From an uncultured Alphaproteobacteria bacterium (GTDB taxonomy: Bacteria > Pseudomonadota > Alphaproteobacteria > Rs-D84): a stretch of 28,670 nucleotides of DNA. The position numbers were made by a program, and so were the translations under genes. Under the pieces are notes generated by a model that was not told the origin of the DNA, searched no databases, and saw nothing but the letters and a program-made list of their open reading frames with translations. The stretch lies in assembly GCA_944389685.1 (NCBI GenBank), contig CALXNF010000002.1, positions 1 through 28,670 of the forward strand, in the 5' to 3' direction. Positions 1 through 6,634 of this stretch are shown piece by piece. The first letter of the stretch is position 1. Each line of letters begins with the position of its first letter.

Positions 1-74
1 GGATACAATTTCTGAACTGCTGCCGCCATAACATGCGCCAACGAGTGACGAATCGTTTCAATAGGATATGACAT
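1..74 (-). CDS. thrS: Threonyl-tRNA synthetase, 5' end only (cut by window edge)
   Basis: Only the first 24 codons are inside the window. They begin MSYPIETIRHSLAHV and continue MAAAVQKLYP, which matches the start of the ThrS second (editing) domain, whose signature is RHSxAHxxAxAVxxLxP. A ribosome binding site AAGGA lies at 83-87, 8 nt from the ATG at 72-74. An in-frame stop lies a few codons upstream, so the usual N-terminal TGS domain (about 60 residues in E. coli ThrS) is absent here. AlaS has a related editing domain, but not at its N-terminus. The upstream leader ORF rich in Thr codons independently supports thrS. ThrS charges tRNA-Thr in the cytoplasm. Identity rests on a short stretch plus context. 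Confidence 0.8.
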   Translation of the reverse strand, partial: MSYPIETIRHSLAHVMAAAVQKLY

Positions 75-131
75 AATAAAAATCCTTATATTTTATAAAG
101 TATTATTGAATTGTTATTGATTATTGCACTG

Positions 132-173
132 TGCGGAAAAAACCGCAAATAGAATCTACACCCCCGCAGGGGT
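132..173 (-). promoter_or_regulatory. Candidate attenuator hairpins between Thr leader peptide and thrS
   Basis: In the transcript (minus strand) there are two hairpins. Hairpin A spans 160-173: stem ACCCC/GGGGU with loop UGCG, and it overlaps the last codons of the leader ORF. Hairpin B spans 132-147: stem UGCGG/CCGCA with a U6 loop. The UGCGGGGG strand of A (161-168) can instead pair with UUUCCGCA (132-139), so the two folds compete, as expected of an attenuator. A classical terminator with a U-run directly after its stem is not evident, so whether control is by transcription termination, Rho or translation is unresolved. Confidence 0.5.
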
Positions 174-215
174 TGTTGTAGTTGTTGTGATGAAGAAAAC
201 AACATAATTTTTCAT
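156..215 (-). CDS. Thr-rich leader peptide of thrS (19 aa)
   Basis: The ORF reads MKNYVVFFITTTTTTPAGV then TAG. Residues 10-15 are six consecutive Thr codons (ACA ACA ACT ACA ACA ACC), directly upstream of the gene for the enzyme that charges tRNA-Thr. This is the classic layout of a ribosome-mediated attenuator: when charged tRNA-Thr is scarce the ribosome stalls on the Thr run and alters downstream RNA folding. The stop codon lies 81 nt before the thrS ATG. There is no Shine-Dalgarno sequence; the promoter at 225-253 predicts a start site about 3 nt before the ATG, so translation would be leaderless, as known for the trpL leader of Sinorhizobium meliloti. Function is inferred from codon content and position. 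Confidence 0.8.
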   Translation of the reverse strand: MKNYVVFFITTTTTTPAGV

Positions 216-224
216 AACAAGTAA

Positions 225-253
225 ATATTAGTACTTAAAATAAATAATGTCAA
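225..253 (-). promoter_or_regulatory. Sigma70-type promoter for leader peptide and thrS
   Basis: A perfect -35 box TTGACA (248-253) and a -10 box TAATAT (225-230) are separated by 17 nt. It starts 8 nt after the hemolysin-III stop codon. The predicted transcription start is near position 218, only about 3 nt before the leader-peptide ATG at 213-215. It is the strongest promoter match in the window. Confidence 0.85.
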
Positions 254-260
254 ACCTGTT

Positions 261-1007
261 TTAAAAATCGATTATACAACCAAACAACACCGCAAAAAAG
301 AAACAAACACTTCCTGCAATAACAAACAGATGCCAAATAGCGTGAGAATACTTCATCTTACGCCACAGATAAAAGAATACACCGATTGAATAAGAAAGCC
401 CACCGGCCAATATAAACCATAAACCACGTACAGGAATACTATAAAGCATCGCTGGCAATATAAACAGCAGCGTCCATCCCATAATCAGATATAATGCCAC
501 CATCCATTTAGGTTGTTGCTTTGGATTCCGCATTTTCATTATTGAGCCGAATATAACAATCGCCCATAAAATTCCGAACACTGTCCAACCAATCCACCCG
601 CGAAGATTTACCAACAAAAAAGGTGTGTATGTACCGGCTATCAAGGCAAAAATGGCAACGCTGTCCCAAACTTCAAAAAAGCATTCACTTTTCTTACCTA
701 TTGTCGCATGACACATTGTTGAACCGAAATATAGCGTAAACATAGTTAAACCGAATATGGCACAAGAAACGATAGCCCATGGATCGCCTTTCAATGCGGC
801 AAACACAACTAACAGGGCCAATCCAGCAATTGCCAAACCAATTCCAATTCCGTGCGTCAGAATATTCAAAACTTCTTCGGATTTTGTACTTGGTCTTTCC
901 CAGCGAAACAAACCTGTCGCGCGCAATATGCGCAATAAACGACTGCTGCGCTTATCAGATTTAACGGCTTTTAATTTGGCTCTAACTACTTTTTTTGACT
1001 TAACCAT
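261..1007 (-). CDS. Hemolysin III (YqfA/PAQR) family membrane protein
   Basis: A 248-residue protein with a basic N-terminal tail of about 40 residues followed by seven hydrophobic segments. The family signatures are visible: LTHGIGIGL before the first membrane segment, SxxxH in YFGSTMCHA after the second, the Asp of VWDSVAIFALIAGTYTPF, and HAIWHLF in the last segment. In the PAQR/HlyIII fold the Ser, Asp and His residues form a zinc site, suggesting a membrane metal-dependent hydrolase or receptor rather than a true hemolysin; the bacterial role is poorly defined. Its start overlaps the gltX stop by 8 nt, so it is translationally coupled as the last gene of the acetyltransferase-gltX operon. 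No terminator is visible after it; the thrS promoter begins 8 nt downstream. Confidence 0.85.
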   Translation of the reverse strand: MVKSKKVVRAKLKAVKSDKRSSRLLRILRATGLFRWERPSTKSEEVLNILTHGIGIGLAIAGLALLVVFAALKGDPWAIVSCAIFGLTMFTLYFGSTMCHATIGKKSECFFEVWDSVAIFALIAGTYTPFLLVNLRGWIGWTVFGILWAIVIFGSIMKMRNPKQQPKWMVALYLIMGWTLLFILPAMLYSIPVRGLWFILAGGLSYSIGVFFYLWRKMKYSHAIWHLFVIAGSVCFFFAVLFGCIIDF

Positions 1008-2580
1008 TTATTACGTCCTTTATACGATTGATAACTTTGTCTGCCCCCATAACCTGCATTATAGAATATAAATCAGGTGTATTCGTGCGTCCGGTCAGCG
1101 CAACGCGCAAATTCATTGCAACATCCCCATTCTTTACGCCTTTTTCATTAGCGGTTGCAACAATCTTTGCCCACCAAGCGTCTTTATCATCACAGATATC
1201 AAACGTTAATAAGAATGAATTTAATAAATCTTTGTTAAATTCATATTCCTTGTTCGGCAAGTACAAATCATCCCAGAAATAAGACACTTCCTGTAAAGTT
1301 TGCTTCCAGGTAATAAAGTCCTTGCGAATACGCTTTGGATTATCACGTTCAATCGCCAAGATGTTTTTCAGGTATTCTGGATTATCACCGATTCGTGCGG
1401 CCCATTGCGGGTCGTATTCATCCGCCCAATCACGAACGCGCTTTACCAATTCATCAACAGGCAAAGTTGCAATATGTTCTTTTGCCCACCATTCTAATTT
1501 CTTCATATCAAACAAGGCACCAGACATAGGTATCTTCTTTGGGCGCATTTCATAATCCCAAATTGATTTAACCAGCCCTTTTGCTTTCGCTTCTTCATAT
1601 CCAGATGCAGCAATATTTCCAAGATATTCCAACACCGCCTCAACCGGCCAACCGTCAGCCAAGAAGAAAGCAACGTTTGCCTCTGGGTCATGACGTTTAG
1701 ACAACTTTCTTTGCTTTCCCGTCTCTTCATCAATTTTATCAATTGTAGACGTATGAATATATAGCGGTGGCGTCCACCCCATCATTCTGAACAACTGAAT
1801 ATGCAATGGGAAAGAAGGCAACCATTCTTCACCACGAACTACATGCGTAGTACGCATAAAATGATCGTCACACAAATGCGCGAAATGATATGTTGGCAAC
1901 CCATCATTAGATTTAATCAAAACGATGTCTTCGTTGTTTTCTGGAAATCCAATAGAACCGCGAACAGCGTCTTTACAGAAAATGCGGTTATCTGGATTAC
2001 CTGTTGAATACAAACGAATCGACGGTACTTCACCTGCATCCAAATGACGAATTACTTCTTCTTCTGATATATCTCTATCACGTGCAAATTCACCGTAAAT
2101 ACCGGTTGCAAAGCCGGCAGCTTTTTGATTTTCACGAATTTTTTCCATATCTTCTGCCGTCAAGAAGCAAGGGTATGCCAAACCACGCGCCAATAAATCA
2201 GCGACAACACTATGATAAATATCTTTTCTTTGAGACTGATAATATGGACCATATTCTGGCATATCATTGTATTCCAGTCCGAATCGGTGCATAGAATCTT
2301 CTATGATTTTAACGGCATCGGCTACCTCGCGCTTTGTATCCGTATCTTCTATACGCAACATAAAAACACCACCAGATTGCTGCGCCAATTTACAATCAAC
2401 AAACGCTTGATATAAGCCCCCAATATGCATATACCCGGTTGGACTTGGAGCGAATCGAGTTACAAAAGCCCCGTCTGGTAAATTTCGTGGCGGGTATTTT
2501 TCTTCTAATTCATCCAACGTATATTTTGGTGCCGCACCCAACACACGATTAATCAAATCTGCCGACAAACCTTTACGCAT
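1000..2580 (-). CDS. gltX: Glutamyl-tRNA synthetase
   Basis: Class I aminoacyl-tRNA synthetase that charges tRNA-Glu (and possibly tRNA-Gln). The HIGH signature appears as HIGG (residues 52-55, after TRFAPSPTG), LRIEDTD follows at 75-81, and the KMSKS loop appears as KLSKR (292-296). An ATG 21 nt further upstream (2601) is in frame, but the one at 2580 has a good ribosome binding site (AAGGA, about 9 nt away) and follows the preceding stop codon by 2 nt, so it is preferred, giving 526 residues. About 38 residues precede the usual start of the catalytic domain. The wording around the active site (MHIGGLYQAF, QRKLSKRHDPEA) resembles the variant common in gut Firmicutes more than typical proteobacterial GltX. 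This judgement is from memory, without alignment. Confidence 0.93.
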   Translation of the reverse strand: MRKGLSADLINRVLGAAPKYTLDELEEKYPPRNLPDGAFVTRFAPSPTGYMHIGGLYQAFVDCKLAQQSGGVFMLRIEDTDTKREVADAVKIIEDSMHRFGLEYNDMPEYGPYYQSQRKDIYHSVVADLLARGLAYPCFLTAEDMEKIRENQKAAGFATGIYGEFARDRDISEEEVIRHLDAGEVPSIRLYSTGNPDNRIFCKDAVRGSIGFPENNEDIVLIKSNDGLPTYHFAHLCDDHFMRTTHVVRGEEWLPSFPLHIQLFRMMGWTPPLYIHTSTIDKIDEETGKQRKLSKRHDPEANVAFFLADGWPVEAVLEYLGNIAASGYEEAKAKGLVKSIWDYEMRPKKIPMSGALFDMKKLEWWAKEHIATLPVDELVKRVRDWADEYDPQWAARIGDNPEYLKNILAIERDNPKRIRKDFITWKQTLQEVSYFWDDLYLPNKEYEFNKDLLNSFLLTFDICDDKDAWWAKIVATANEKGVKNGDVAMNLRVALTGRTNTPDLYSIMQVMGADKVINRIKDVING

Positions 2581-2582
2581 TT

Positions 2583-3134
2583 TTATTTTCCTTTTTCCCA
2601 TTCAGATTTTAATTTTGAATAAACAACTATATCTCGTGGCACGCCACGCAAAATATAAGATTTACGTAAGATACCTTCTGATACATACCCTAAGCGTTCT
2701 GGTATAGCACGCGATTTTTTGTTATCAACATCTACTCGTATTTCAATGCGGTTTAAACCCAAATCCTTAAAACCTAAAACCTCAAATACCTTTACAGCAT
2801 TTGTAACTATTCCGCGCCCGTTATAATCACGCGACAACCAATAACCTATTTCCGCCATTTTATTCGCTTCTGAAAAAGCAACAAAACTTATACTGCCAAC
2901 AATCTTATTTTCAAAAATTATGTAATAATTGGAGTTTTTCGTTTCATATGACTTATTTAAGTGGGGGTACATATCCTCTGGACAATTTGACACATCAACC
3001 CAATTTAACCATTCAGCCATATATGCTCTTTGTTTATCAACTAATTCAAACAAATATCTTGCCACCTCAAAAGAAGGCTTCACTTTTTCCAAAATAAAAC
3101 CACCTGATTTGATAATCTTAGGGTATTCCATCAT
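2583..3134 (-). CDS. GNAT-family N-acetyltransferase, RimJ/RimL-like
   Basis: 183 residues. The acetyl-CoA binding region reads IGYWLSRDYNGRGIVTNAV (about residues 96-114), where the R/Q-x-x-G-x-G/A loop appears as RDYNGRG, followed by NRIEIRVDVDNKKSRAIPER and LGYVSEG, the usual RimJ/RimL order. Relatives acetylate the N-terminus of ribosomal proteins S5 or L12, or act on small molecules; the substrate cannot be told here. The start ATG (3132-3134) has AAGG 7 nt upstream; a second ATG follows directly. It is the first gene of the operon with gltX and hlyIII: its stop codon sits 2 nt before the gltX start. Confidence 0.8.
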   Translation of the reverse strand: MMEYPKIIKSGGFILEKVKPSFEVARYLFELVDKQRAYMAEWLNWVDVSNCPEDMYPHLNKSYETKNSNYYIIFENKIVGSISFVAFSEANKMAEIGYWLSRDYNGRGIVTNAVKVFEVLGFKDLGLNRIEIRVDVDNKKSRAIPERLGYVSEGILRKSYILRGVPRDIVVYSKLKSEWEKGK

Positions 3135-3143
3135 AATTTAACC

Positions 3144-3172
3144 TTGTATTCCTATAGGCTGAATTTTATACT
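3144..3172 (+). promoter_or_regulatory. Promoter of trmB, predicting a leaderless mRNA
   Basis: A -35 box TTGTAT (3144-3149), 17-nt spacer, and a -10 box TATACT (3167-3172). Seven bases after the -10 box is position 3179, which is the A of the trmB ATG. No Shine-Dalgarno sequence precedes the ATG, in agreement with leaderless translation. Confidence 0.55.
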
Positions 3173-3178
3173 AATTAT

Positions 3179-3811
3179 ATGGAAAAACAAGAAATAAGAA
3201 CATTTGGGCGCCGTCACGGCAAGAAATTATCGGCACGTCAAAATACGTTGCTGGATACCGTTTTACCAGCAATCGCACCAATAAATTTACCGACAAACGC
3301 CGGTTTAATTCTGGAAATTGGATTTGGTGCGGGTGAACATTTACGCGAAATAAGCCGGCAAAAGCCGGATAAAATCGTTATAGGTGCAGAACCTTTCATG
3401 AATGGTGTGGCGTCACTGCTGTCGGCAATTACAGACGAATCGAATTCGATTCGTTCCGAATATAAAAACATACGGATTTTTCCAGATGATGTTCGCGATT
3501 TTTTACGTAATACCGATTCGAAATTTGAACAAATATGGGTTCTGCACCCAGACCCATGGCCCAAAGCAAGGCACGAAAAACGCCGTCTTTTAAATGCAGA
3601 CTTTTTAAAATTATTAGCAATACATTTAACCGCCAAAGGCGAAATAATAATCGGAACAGATCACTGGGAATATTTTGATTGGATTGAAAATCAGGCAAAA
3701 GAAACCGAACTAAATATTACCATTCCAGACTTGCAGACAATACATACTAGGTACCAAGAAAAAAACAAAGCAGAAACACCTTCTCCTAAATATATGATTT
3801 TAAAAAATTAA
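3179..3811 (+). CDS. trmB: tRNA (guanine-N7-)-methyltransferase
   Basis: Makes m7G46 in the tRNA variable loop using S-adenosylmethionine. The 210-residue protein opens with RTFGRRHGKKLS (residues 7-18), typical of alphaproteobacterial TrmB, then the SAM-binding loop LEIGFGAGEH (45-54) and the family motif DPWPKARHEKRRL (125-137). Length is usual. The gene stands alone on the plus strand, divergent from the acetyltransferase operon and overlapping by 4 nt the stop codon of the convergent gene at 3808-4479. In many alphaproteobacteria trmB sits with metK, lnt and ybeY; here an island of unknown genes separates it from ybeY-lnt. Confidence 0.95.
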   Translation: MEKQEIRTFGRRHGKKLSARQNTLLDTVLPAIAPINLPTNAGLILEIGFGAGEHLREISRQKPDKIVIGAEPFMNGVASLLSAITDESNSIRSEYKNIRIFPDDVRDFLRNTDSKFEQIWVLHPDPWPKARHEKRRLLNADFLKLLAIHLTAKGEIIIGTDHWEYFDWIENQAKETELNITIPDLQTIHTRYQEKNKAETPSPKYMILKN

Positions 3812-4479
3812 CAATTTATAAAGAATCTTGTTTTTTTTTTTTTTTTTGGTTGCATAGCGTCTATCAAACGCATTGATTGCTCTATTCTTACAAAACTGTT
3901 ACCTAGTAAGAAATGAAAATCTAAATCTTTATTTTCTCCTTCCACGGATTCCAACGCTGCATATACTCGACCAACGAAATCAGATTTATCCCCACTATCA
4001 CGAGGTAAAGCCAAAATAATTCCCGTCGCCCGCATTTTTTTTAACAACATAAAAACATTTTTCCACTCAAAAGGTTCTATTTCGTTTATATCTATCCCAA
4101 TGAATAAATCCTTATTAAAGAATAAATCATCACGTATCATATATAATTGAGATACAAAAGTTTCTAACCCCTGTTTAGGAACAAAAATTTGCGCACCATC
4201 GGCCCCACGTTTAAAAGCCAGATTTATTTTTTCAGTCAAATTAGACAATTCATCCAAATCTTGTCTGTTTAAATAAAATCGAGAAAAAATTTTAACATTC
4301 TTATTTTCTAACCATGGCCATACTATTGAGACACTATCTGAACTAACAGACATAACCGAAATATTTTTTTCTATTGCAACAGAAGCAGCCTGTGCCAAAT
4401 CAGTAGGTTCAGCTTCTATAGGCAACCAAAGAGCTACCTTATTATCAAATGTTTCAAGAATCTTATCCGTATTTATCAT
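3808..4479 (-). CDS. Uncharacterised 223-residue protein with a homopolymer-encoded Lys tail
   Basis: Not recognised. It is predicted soluble, with no signal peptide or membrane segment. Alternating hydrophobic strands and helices (for example NISVMSV, KDLFIGIDIN, ATGIILALPRDSG, DFHFLLGNSF) suggest an alpha/beta, perhaps TIM-barrel-like, fold; this is a guess. The C-terminus is PKKKKKTRFFINC, where the Lys run is written as one uninterrupted 17-A tract, so polymerase slippage would change the last few residues. In either shifted frame a stop follows within about a dozen codons, so the core would survive. It converges on trmB with a 4-nt overlap and diverges from the gene at 4523. AGAG just before the ATG is a weak ribosome binding site. 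Confidence 0.6.
   Translation of the reverse strand: MINTDKILETFDNKVALWLPIEAEPTDLAQAASVAIEKNISVMSVSSDSVSIVWPWLENKNVKIFSRFYLNRQDLDELSNLTEKINLAFKRGADGAQIFVPKQGLETFVSQLYMIRDDLFFNKDLFIGIDINEIEPFEWKNVFMLLKKMRATGIILALPRDSGDKSDFVGRVYAALESVEGENKDLDFHFLLGNSFVRIEQSMRLIDAMQPKKKKKTRFFINC
3831..3847. repeat. 17-nt poly-T/poly-A tract inside a coding region
   Basis: Seventeen consecutive T on the plus strand, which is A17 in the 3' part of the minus-strand gene at 3808-4479. It is by far the longest homopolymer noticed in the window. It lies 20 nt after the trmB stop codon, so it could also act as a U-tract ending trmB transcription, though no good hairpin precedes it. Confidence 0.9.
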
Positions 4480-4484
4480 TACTC

Positions 4485-4513
4485 TTTTTACTTTATCATA
4501 AATATGTTATAAT
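4485..4513 (+). promoter_or_regulatory. Promoter of the unknown operon at 4523-6634
   Basis: A perfect -10 box TATAAT at 4508-4513; the -35 region (TTTTTA, 4485-4490, 17-nt spacer) is poor. The predicted start is near 4520, 3 nt before the ATG at 4523, and no Shine-Dalgarno sequence is present, so this mRNA is also likely leaderless. Confidence 0.5.
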
Positions 4514-4522
4514 TTAAACCAA

Positions 4523-5467
4523 ATGAGAATTAAATTAGACAATGTTTTATTATGTATTTTATGGTTATTAGCCGTAACTCTTGGTGCCTGTTTTTGGTTT
4601 AACACAGTTTTTGGTTTTAACATTTTTTCTGGTGCTCATTGGGAATACATATCGTCATTGCAAGCGACAAAAGCACCGATTAAAACCGGTTTTTATGTCT
4701 CAATTGCTGCAACAATTTTTATAACAATATTCGGTTTATACCTTGTGCTTCGACCAAATATAAGAAGAATAAAGCTTCCTATAATGAAAATAAATAAACA
4801 AAAACTATCCAAGCAAAAGATCGACGAAGAAAAAAATCAAGAAAATCTTCAAAACAATGATGCCTCGACCTTGGATATATTACCAGCAGAAACACAACCA
4901 GAAGACAAAAAAAACTTTTCGCCAGCTCCATCGGCTTCTTTGCGCCCTCCAAGGCTTGTTCTTCCTACATTAAATAATAATATGATGCCGCAACCCTCTA
5001 GCCAAGTTACCTCTTCTGCACCAAAATACGGTGGCAGCTCTAAAACTCCTGATGAAAATGCAGTAAACGAACTTAAAGAAATATTTACCAATTTAGGATA
5101 TACCGTAAAACGCAACCCTCGGGTAAATGGAATTCAAACGGCACTTGTTGCTATTGGAACGAACGAAGTCATGTGGCTTGGTTGCATAGGTGTAACTACT
5201 ATAGACGTCAGAAAAATGATAGACAAGTTTCAACAAATATTTTCTGATACATTAGATGAAACAGAAATAGAAATTAATGGTTTTGCAATTGCGGCCCCAG
5301 ATGCATCAACTTCGGAATTTGAAGATATTATGATGTTTAATGATATAAACGAACTAAAAGAATATATGAAAGACAAACAAAATCCGCTTATATCAGACGA
5401 TGACGGCATGTTTGATGCTTATTCACAGTATATTGATGCCGTTATAACTCACATAGGAATGATTTAA
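4523..5467 (+). CDS. Uncharacterised two-TM protein with cytoplasmic C-terminal domain
   Basis: 314 residues, not recognised. Two membrane segments lie at about 8-32 and 56-78, with the loop between them predicted periplasmic. A charged stretch follows (about 80-120), then a Pro/Ser/Asn-rich linker to about 175, and a compact C-terminal domain (180-314) starting NELKEIFTNLGYTVKRNP. The pattern of a helix, then LGYTVKRNP and two strands (TALVAIG, VMWLGCIG) recalls restriction-endonuclease-like folds, but the catalytic D/ExK residues are not evident; treat this as a weak analogy. It is first in a plus-strand set: its stop codon TAA shares its last A with the ATG of the next gene (TAATG), implying translational coupling. 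Confidence 0.6.
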   Translation: MRIKLDNVLLCILWLLAVTLGACFWFNTVFGFNIFSGAHWEYISSLQATKAPIKTGFYVSIAATIFITIFGLYLVLRPNIRRIKLPIMKINKQKLSKQKIDEEKNQENLQNNDASTLDILPAETQPEDKKNFSPAPSASLRPPRLVLPTLNNNMMPQPSSQVTSSAPKYGGSSKTPDENAVNELKEIFTNLGYTVKRNPRVNGIQTALVAIGTNEVMWLGCIGVTTIDVRKMIDKFQQIFSDTLDETEIEINGFAIAAPDASTSEFEDIMMFNDINELKEYMKDKQNPLISDDDGMFDAYSQYIDAVITHIGMI

Positions 5468-5976
5468 TGCAAATGACCAAAGAAATCGCAGAAAAAAGAC
5501 TGGCTGACATGAATATGGGTGATATGCCCATAAAAGAACTACATCCTGCGCCAGCTCTTGTTGCCCCAAATTGGTTTTCAAAATATAAAAAACTATGTCA
5601 TGAATTTATACAATCACTAACTGACTCTGTTGAACAGCTGGCATTTATGAATCTAACTCAAGATGAATTTATGTCGCTAATAATGGGAAGAAAAATTCCA
5701 CAAAATCTTTCCATAAGATTTAGAGTTCCTCTTGTTTGGGGTGGAAAGCTTGAAATAGATAATTTATTTATGTGCTGGACGTTTCCGAATTCGCAAAATT
5801 TAGATCAGTTTATAATGGAACAAAATGGATCGGAAATTATATGGTTACCAAATCCTGCAGCAAAAATTTATGTCCCCGGTCATAACATATCCGGTGGGGA
5901 CGGAGGAAATGCAACAGAAGATAGATTAAGTCAAATGGCCGCTCAAATTGTGGCTGCAAGAGGAATGGAACAATAA
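5467..5976 (+). CDS. Uncharacterised protein with a degenerate HNH-nuclease-like stretch
   Basis: 169 residues, not securely recognised. Around residues 75-120 the order IPQNLSIRFRVPLVWGG ... IDNLF ... NLDQFI resembles HNH toxin nucleases, which read (P)xxxxIHHKxPLxxGGxNxxxNLVLI...H. Here the catalytic His positions are replaced (IRFR instead of IHHK), so the protein would lack nuclease activity even if it shares the fold. The tail (about 140-169) is Gly-rich then helical. The start at 5467 has AGGA 8 nt upstream and overlaps the previous stop codon by 1 nt; a second ATG lies 6 nt later. The HNH link is an inference from motif spacing only. Confidence 0.55.
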   Translation: MQMTKEIAEKRLADMNMGDMPIKELHPAPALVAPNWFSKYKKLCHEFIQSLTDSVEQLAFMNLTQDEFMSLIMGRKIPQNLSIRFRVPLVWGGKLEIDNLFMCWTFPNSQNLDQFIMEQNGSEIIWLPNPAAKIYVPGHNISGGDGGNATEDRLSQMAAQIVAARGMEQ

Positions 5977-5983
5977 AAAAGTG

Positions 5984-6424
5984 ATGAAAATGACCACTTC
6001 AGAATTTGTATCTTCAATGAAATCTTACGGTATTATGCTTGCATCTGCAGCATCAGATCAGTCTATAACTATAGCAAATATGACTTTACAAAACATAAAA
6101 GCAGCAATGTTGCCAAAATTTCTAATAGATCTATACAAACAACACAGTGCATTAAATTTAGGTACGGGATACATCTTCGGTCCAACTGAAATAAAACGAA
6201 ATAATAGATACCCTATTCCAAGCATAGTACAAATAAACGAAAGACTAAAAAATTTTTCATATTTACGTGGGAAAACGATTTTTGGTCGGAATGATTTATT
6301 CTGGTTTGGCTTTGATTCTTTCGGGAACTGTTTTATGCTAGACAATATAACCTTAAAAGAATTACGAAAGTATGACGATCCTTATAAAGCTCTTACCGAT
6401 TGTCTCCTTGGGGGGAAAATATAA
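5984..6424 (+). CDS. Uncharacterised protein, possibly SUKH/SMI1-KNR4-like
   Basis: 146 residues from the ATG at 5984; an alternative ATG lies at 5990, and the longer reading frame from 5948 would run into the preceding gene without its own ribosome binding site. The middle and end (LPKFLIDLYKQHSALNLG, YIFGPTEIKR, TIFGRNDLFWFGFDSFGNCF, LRKYDDPYKALTDCL) follow the layout of SUKH-superfamily proteins, many of which are immunity proteins of polymorphic toxin systems. The match is by overall pattern, with no invariant residue to confirm it. It lies 7 nt after the degenerate HNH-like gene and 3 nt before the RHH gene, consistent with one transcript. Confidence 0.5.
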   Translation: MKMTTSEFVSSMKSYGIMLASAASDQSITIANMTLQNIKAAMLPKFLIDLYKQHSALNLGTGYIFGPTEIKRNNRYPIPSIVQINERLKNFSYLRGKTIFGRNDLFWFGFDSFGNCFMLDNITLKELRKYDDPYKALTDCLLGGKI

Positions 6425-6427
6425 AAA

Positions 6428-6634
6428 ATGATCAAACTATCTGTATCTTTATCTGGGCACCAAACTAGCATATCATTGGAAAAAGAATTCATAGATGCTT
6501 TACGCGATATCGCCGTCAAAGAAAAACAATCTATTGCATCAATTATAGAACATATTGATGACAACCGTAGCCCTGATTCAAATTTGTCATCTGCAATACG
6601 AATATGGATTTTAAAAAAATATCAAAAAGCGTAA
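6428..6634 (+). CDS. Ribbon-helix-helix (RHH_4 type) DNA-binding protein
   Basis: 68 residues. The sequence SVSLSGHQTSISLEKEFIDA then LRDIAVKEKQSIASIIEHID and NLSSAIRIWILKKY matches the short alphaproteobacterial RHH_4 domain: a beta strand with GHxTSxxLE, two helices with LRxIAxxxxxSxxxLIxxID, and a final LSSAxRxxxL. Such proteins are predicted dimeric DNA binders, targets mostly unknown; an autoregulatory role in this operon is possible. It ends 2 nt before the stop codon of the convergent ybeY-lnt gene, with a shared terminator hairpin over both stops. Confidence 0.8.
   Translation: MIKLSVSLSGHQTSISLEKEFIDALRDIAVKEKQSIASIIEHIDDNRSPDSNLSSAIRIWILKKYQKA

Noticed and set aside
160..173. GC-rich hairpin near 160-173 as a stand-alone terminator of the hemolysin-III gene
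   Set aside because: It lies downstream of a strong promoter, overlaps the leader ORF and has no adjacent U-tract, so it fits the attenuator region better.
3238..3636. Long open frame antisense to trmB
   Set aside because: It is the mirror of an unmistakable trmB and has no SD or family features.
5948..5983. Upstream extension of the SUKH-like gene to 5948
   Set aside because: It would overlap the end of the preceding gene by about 29 nt without a ribosome binding site; the ATG at 5984 is more plausible.
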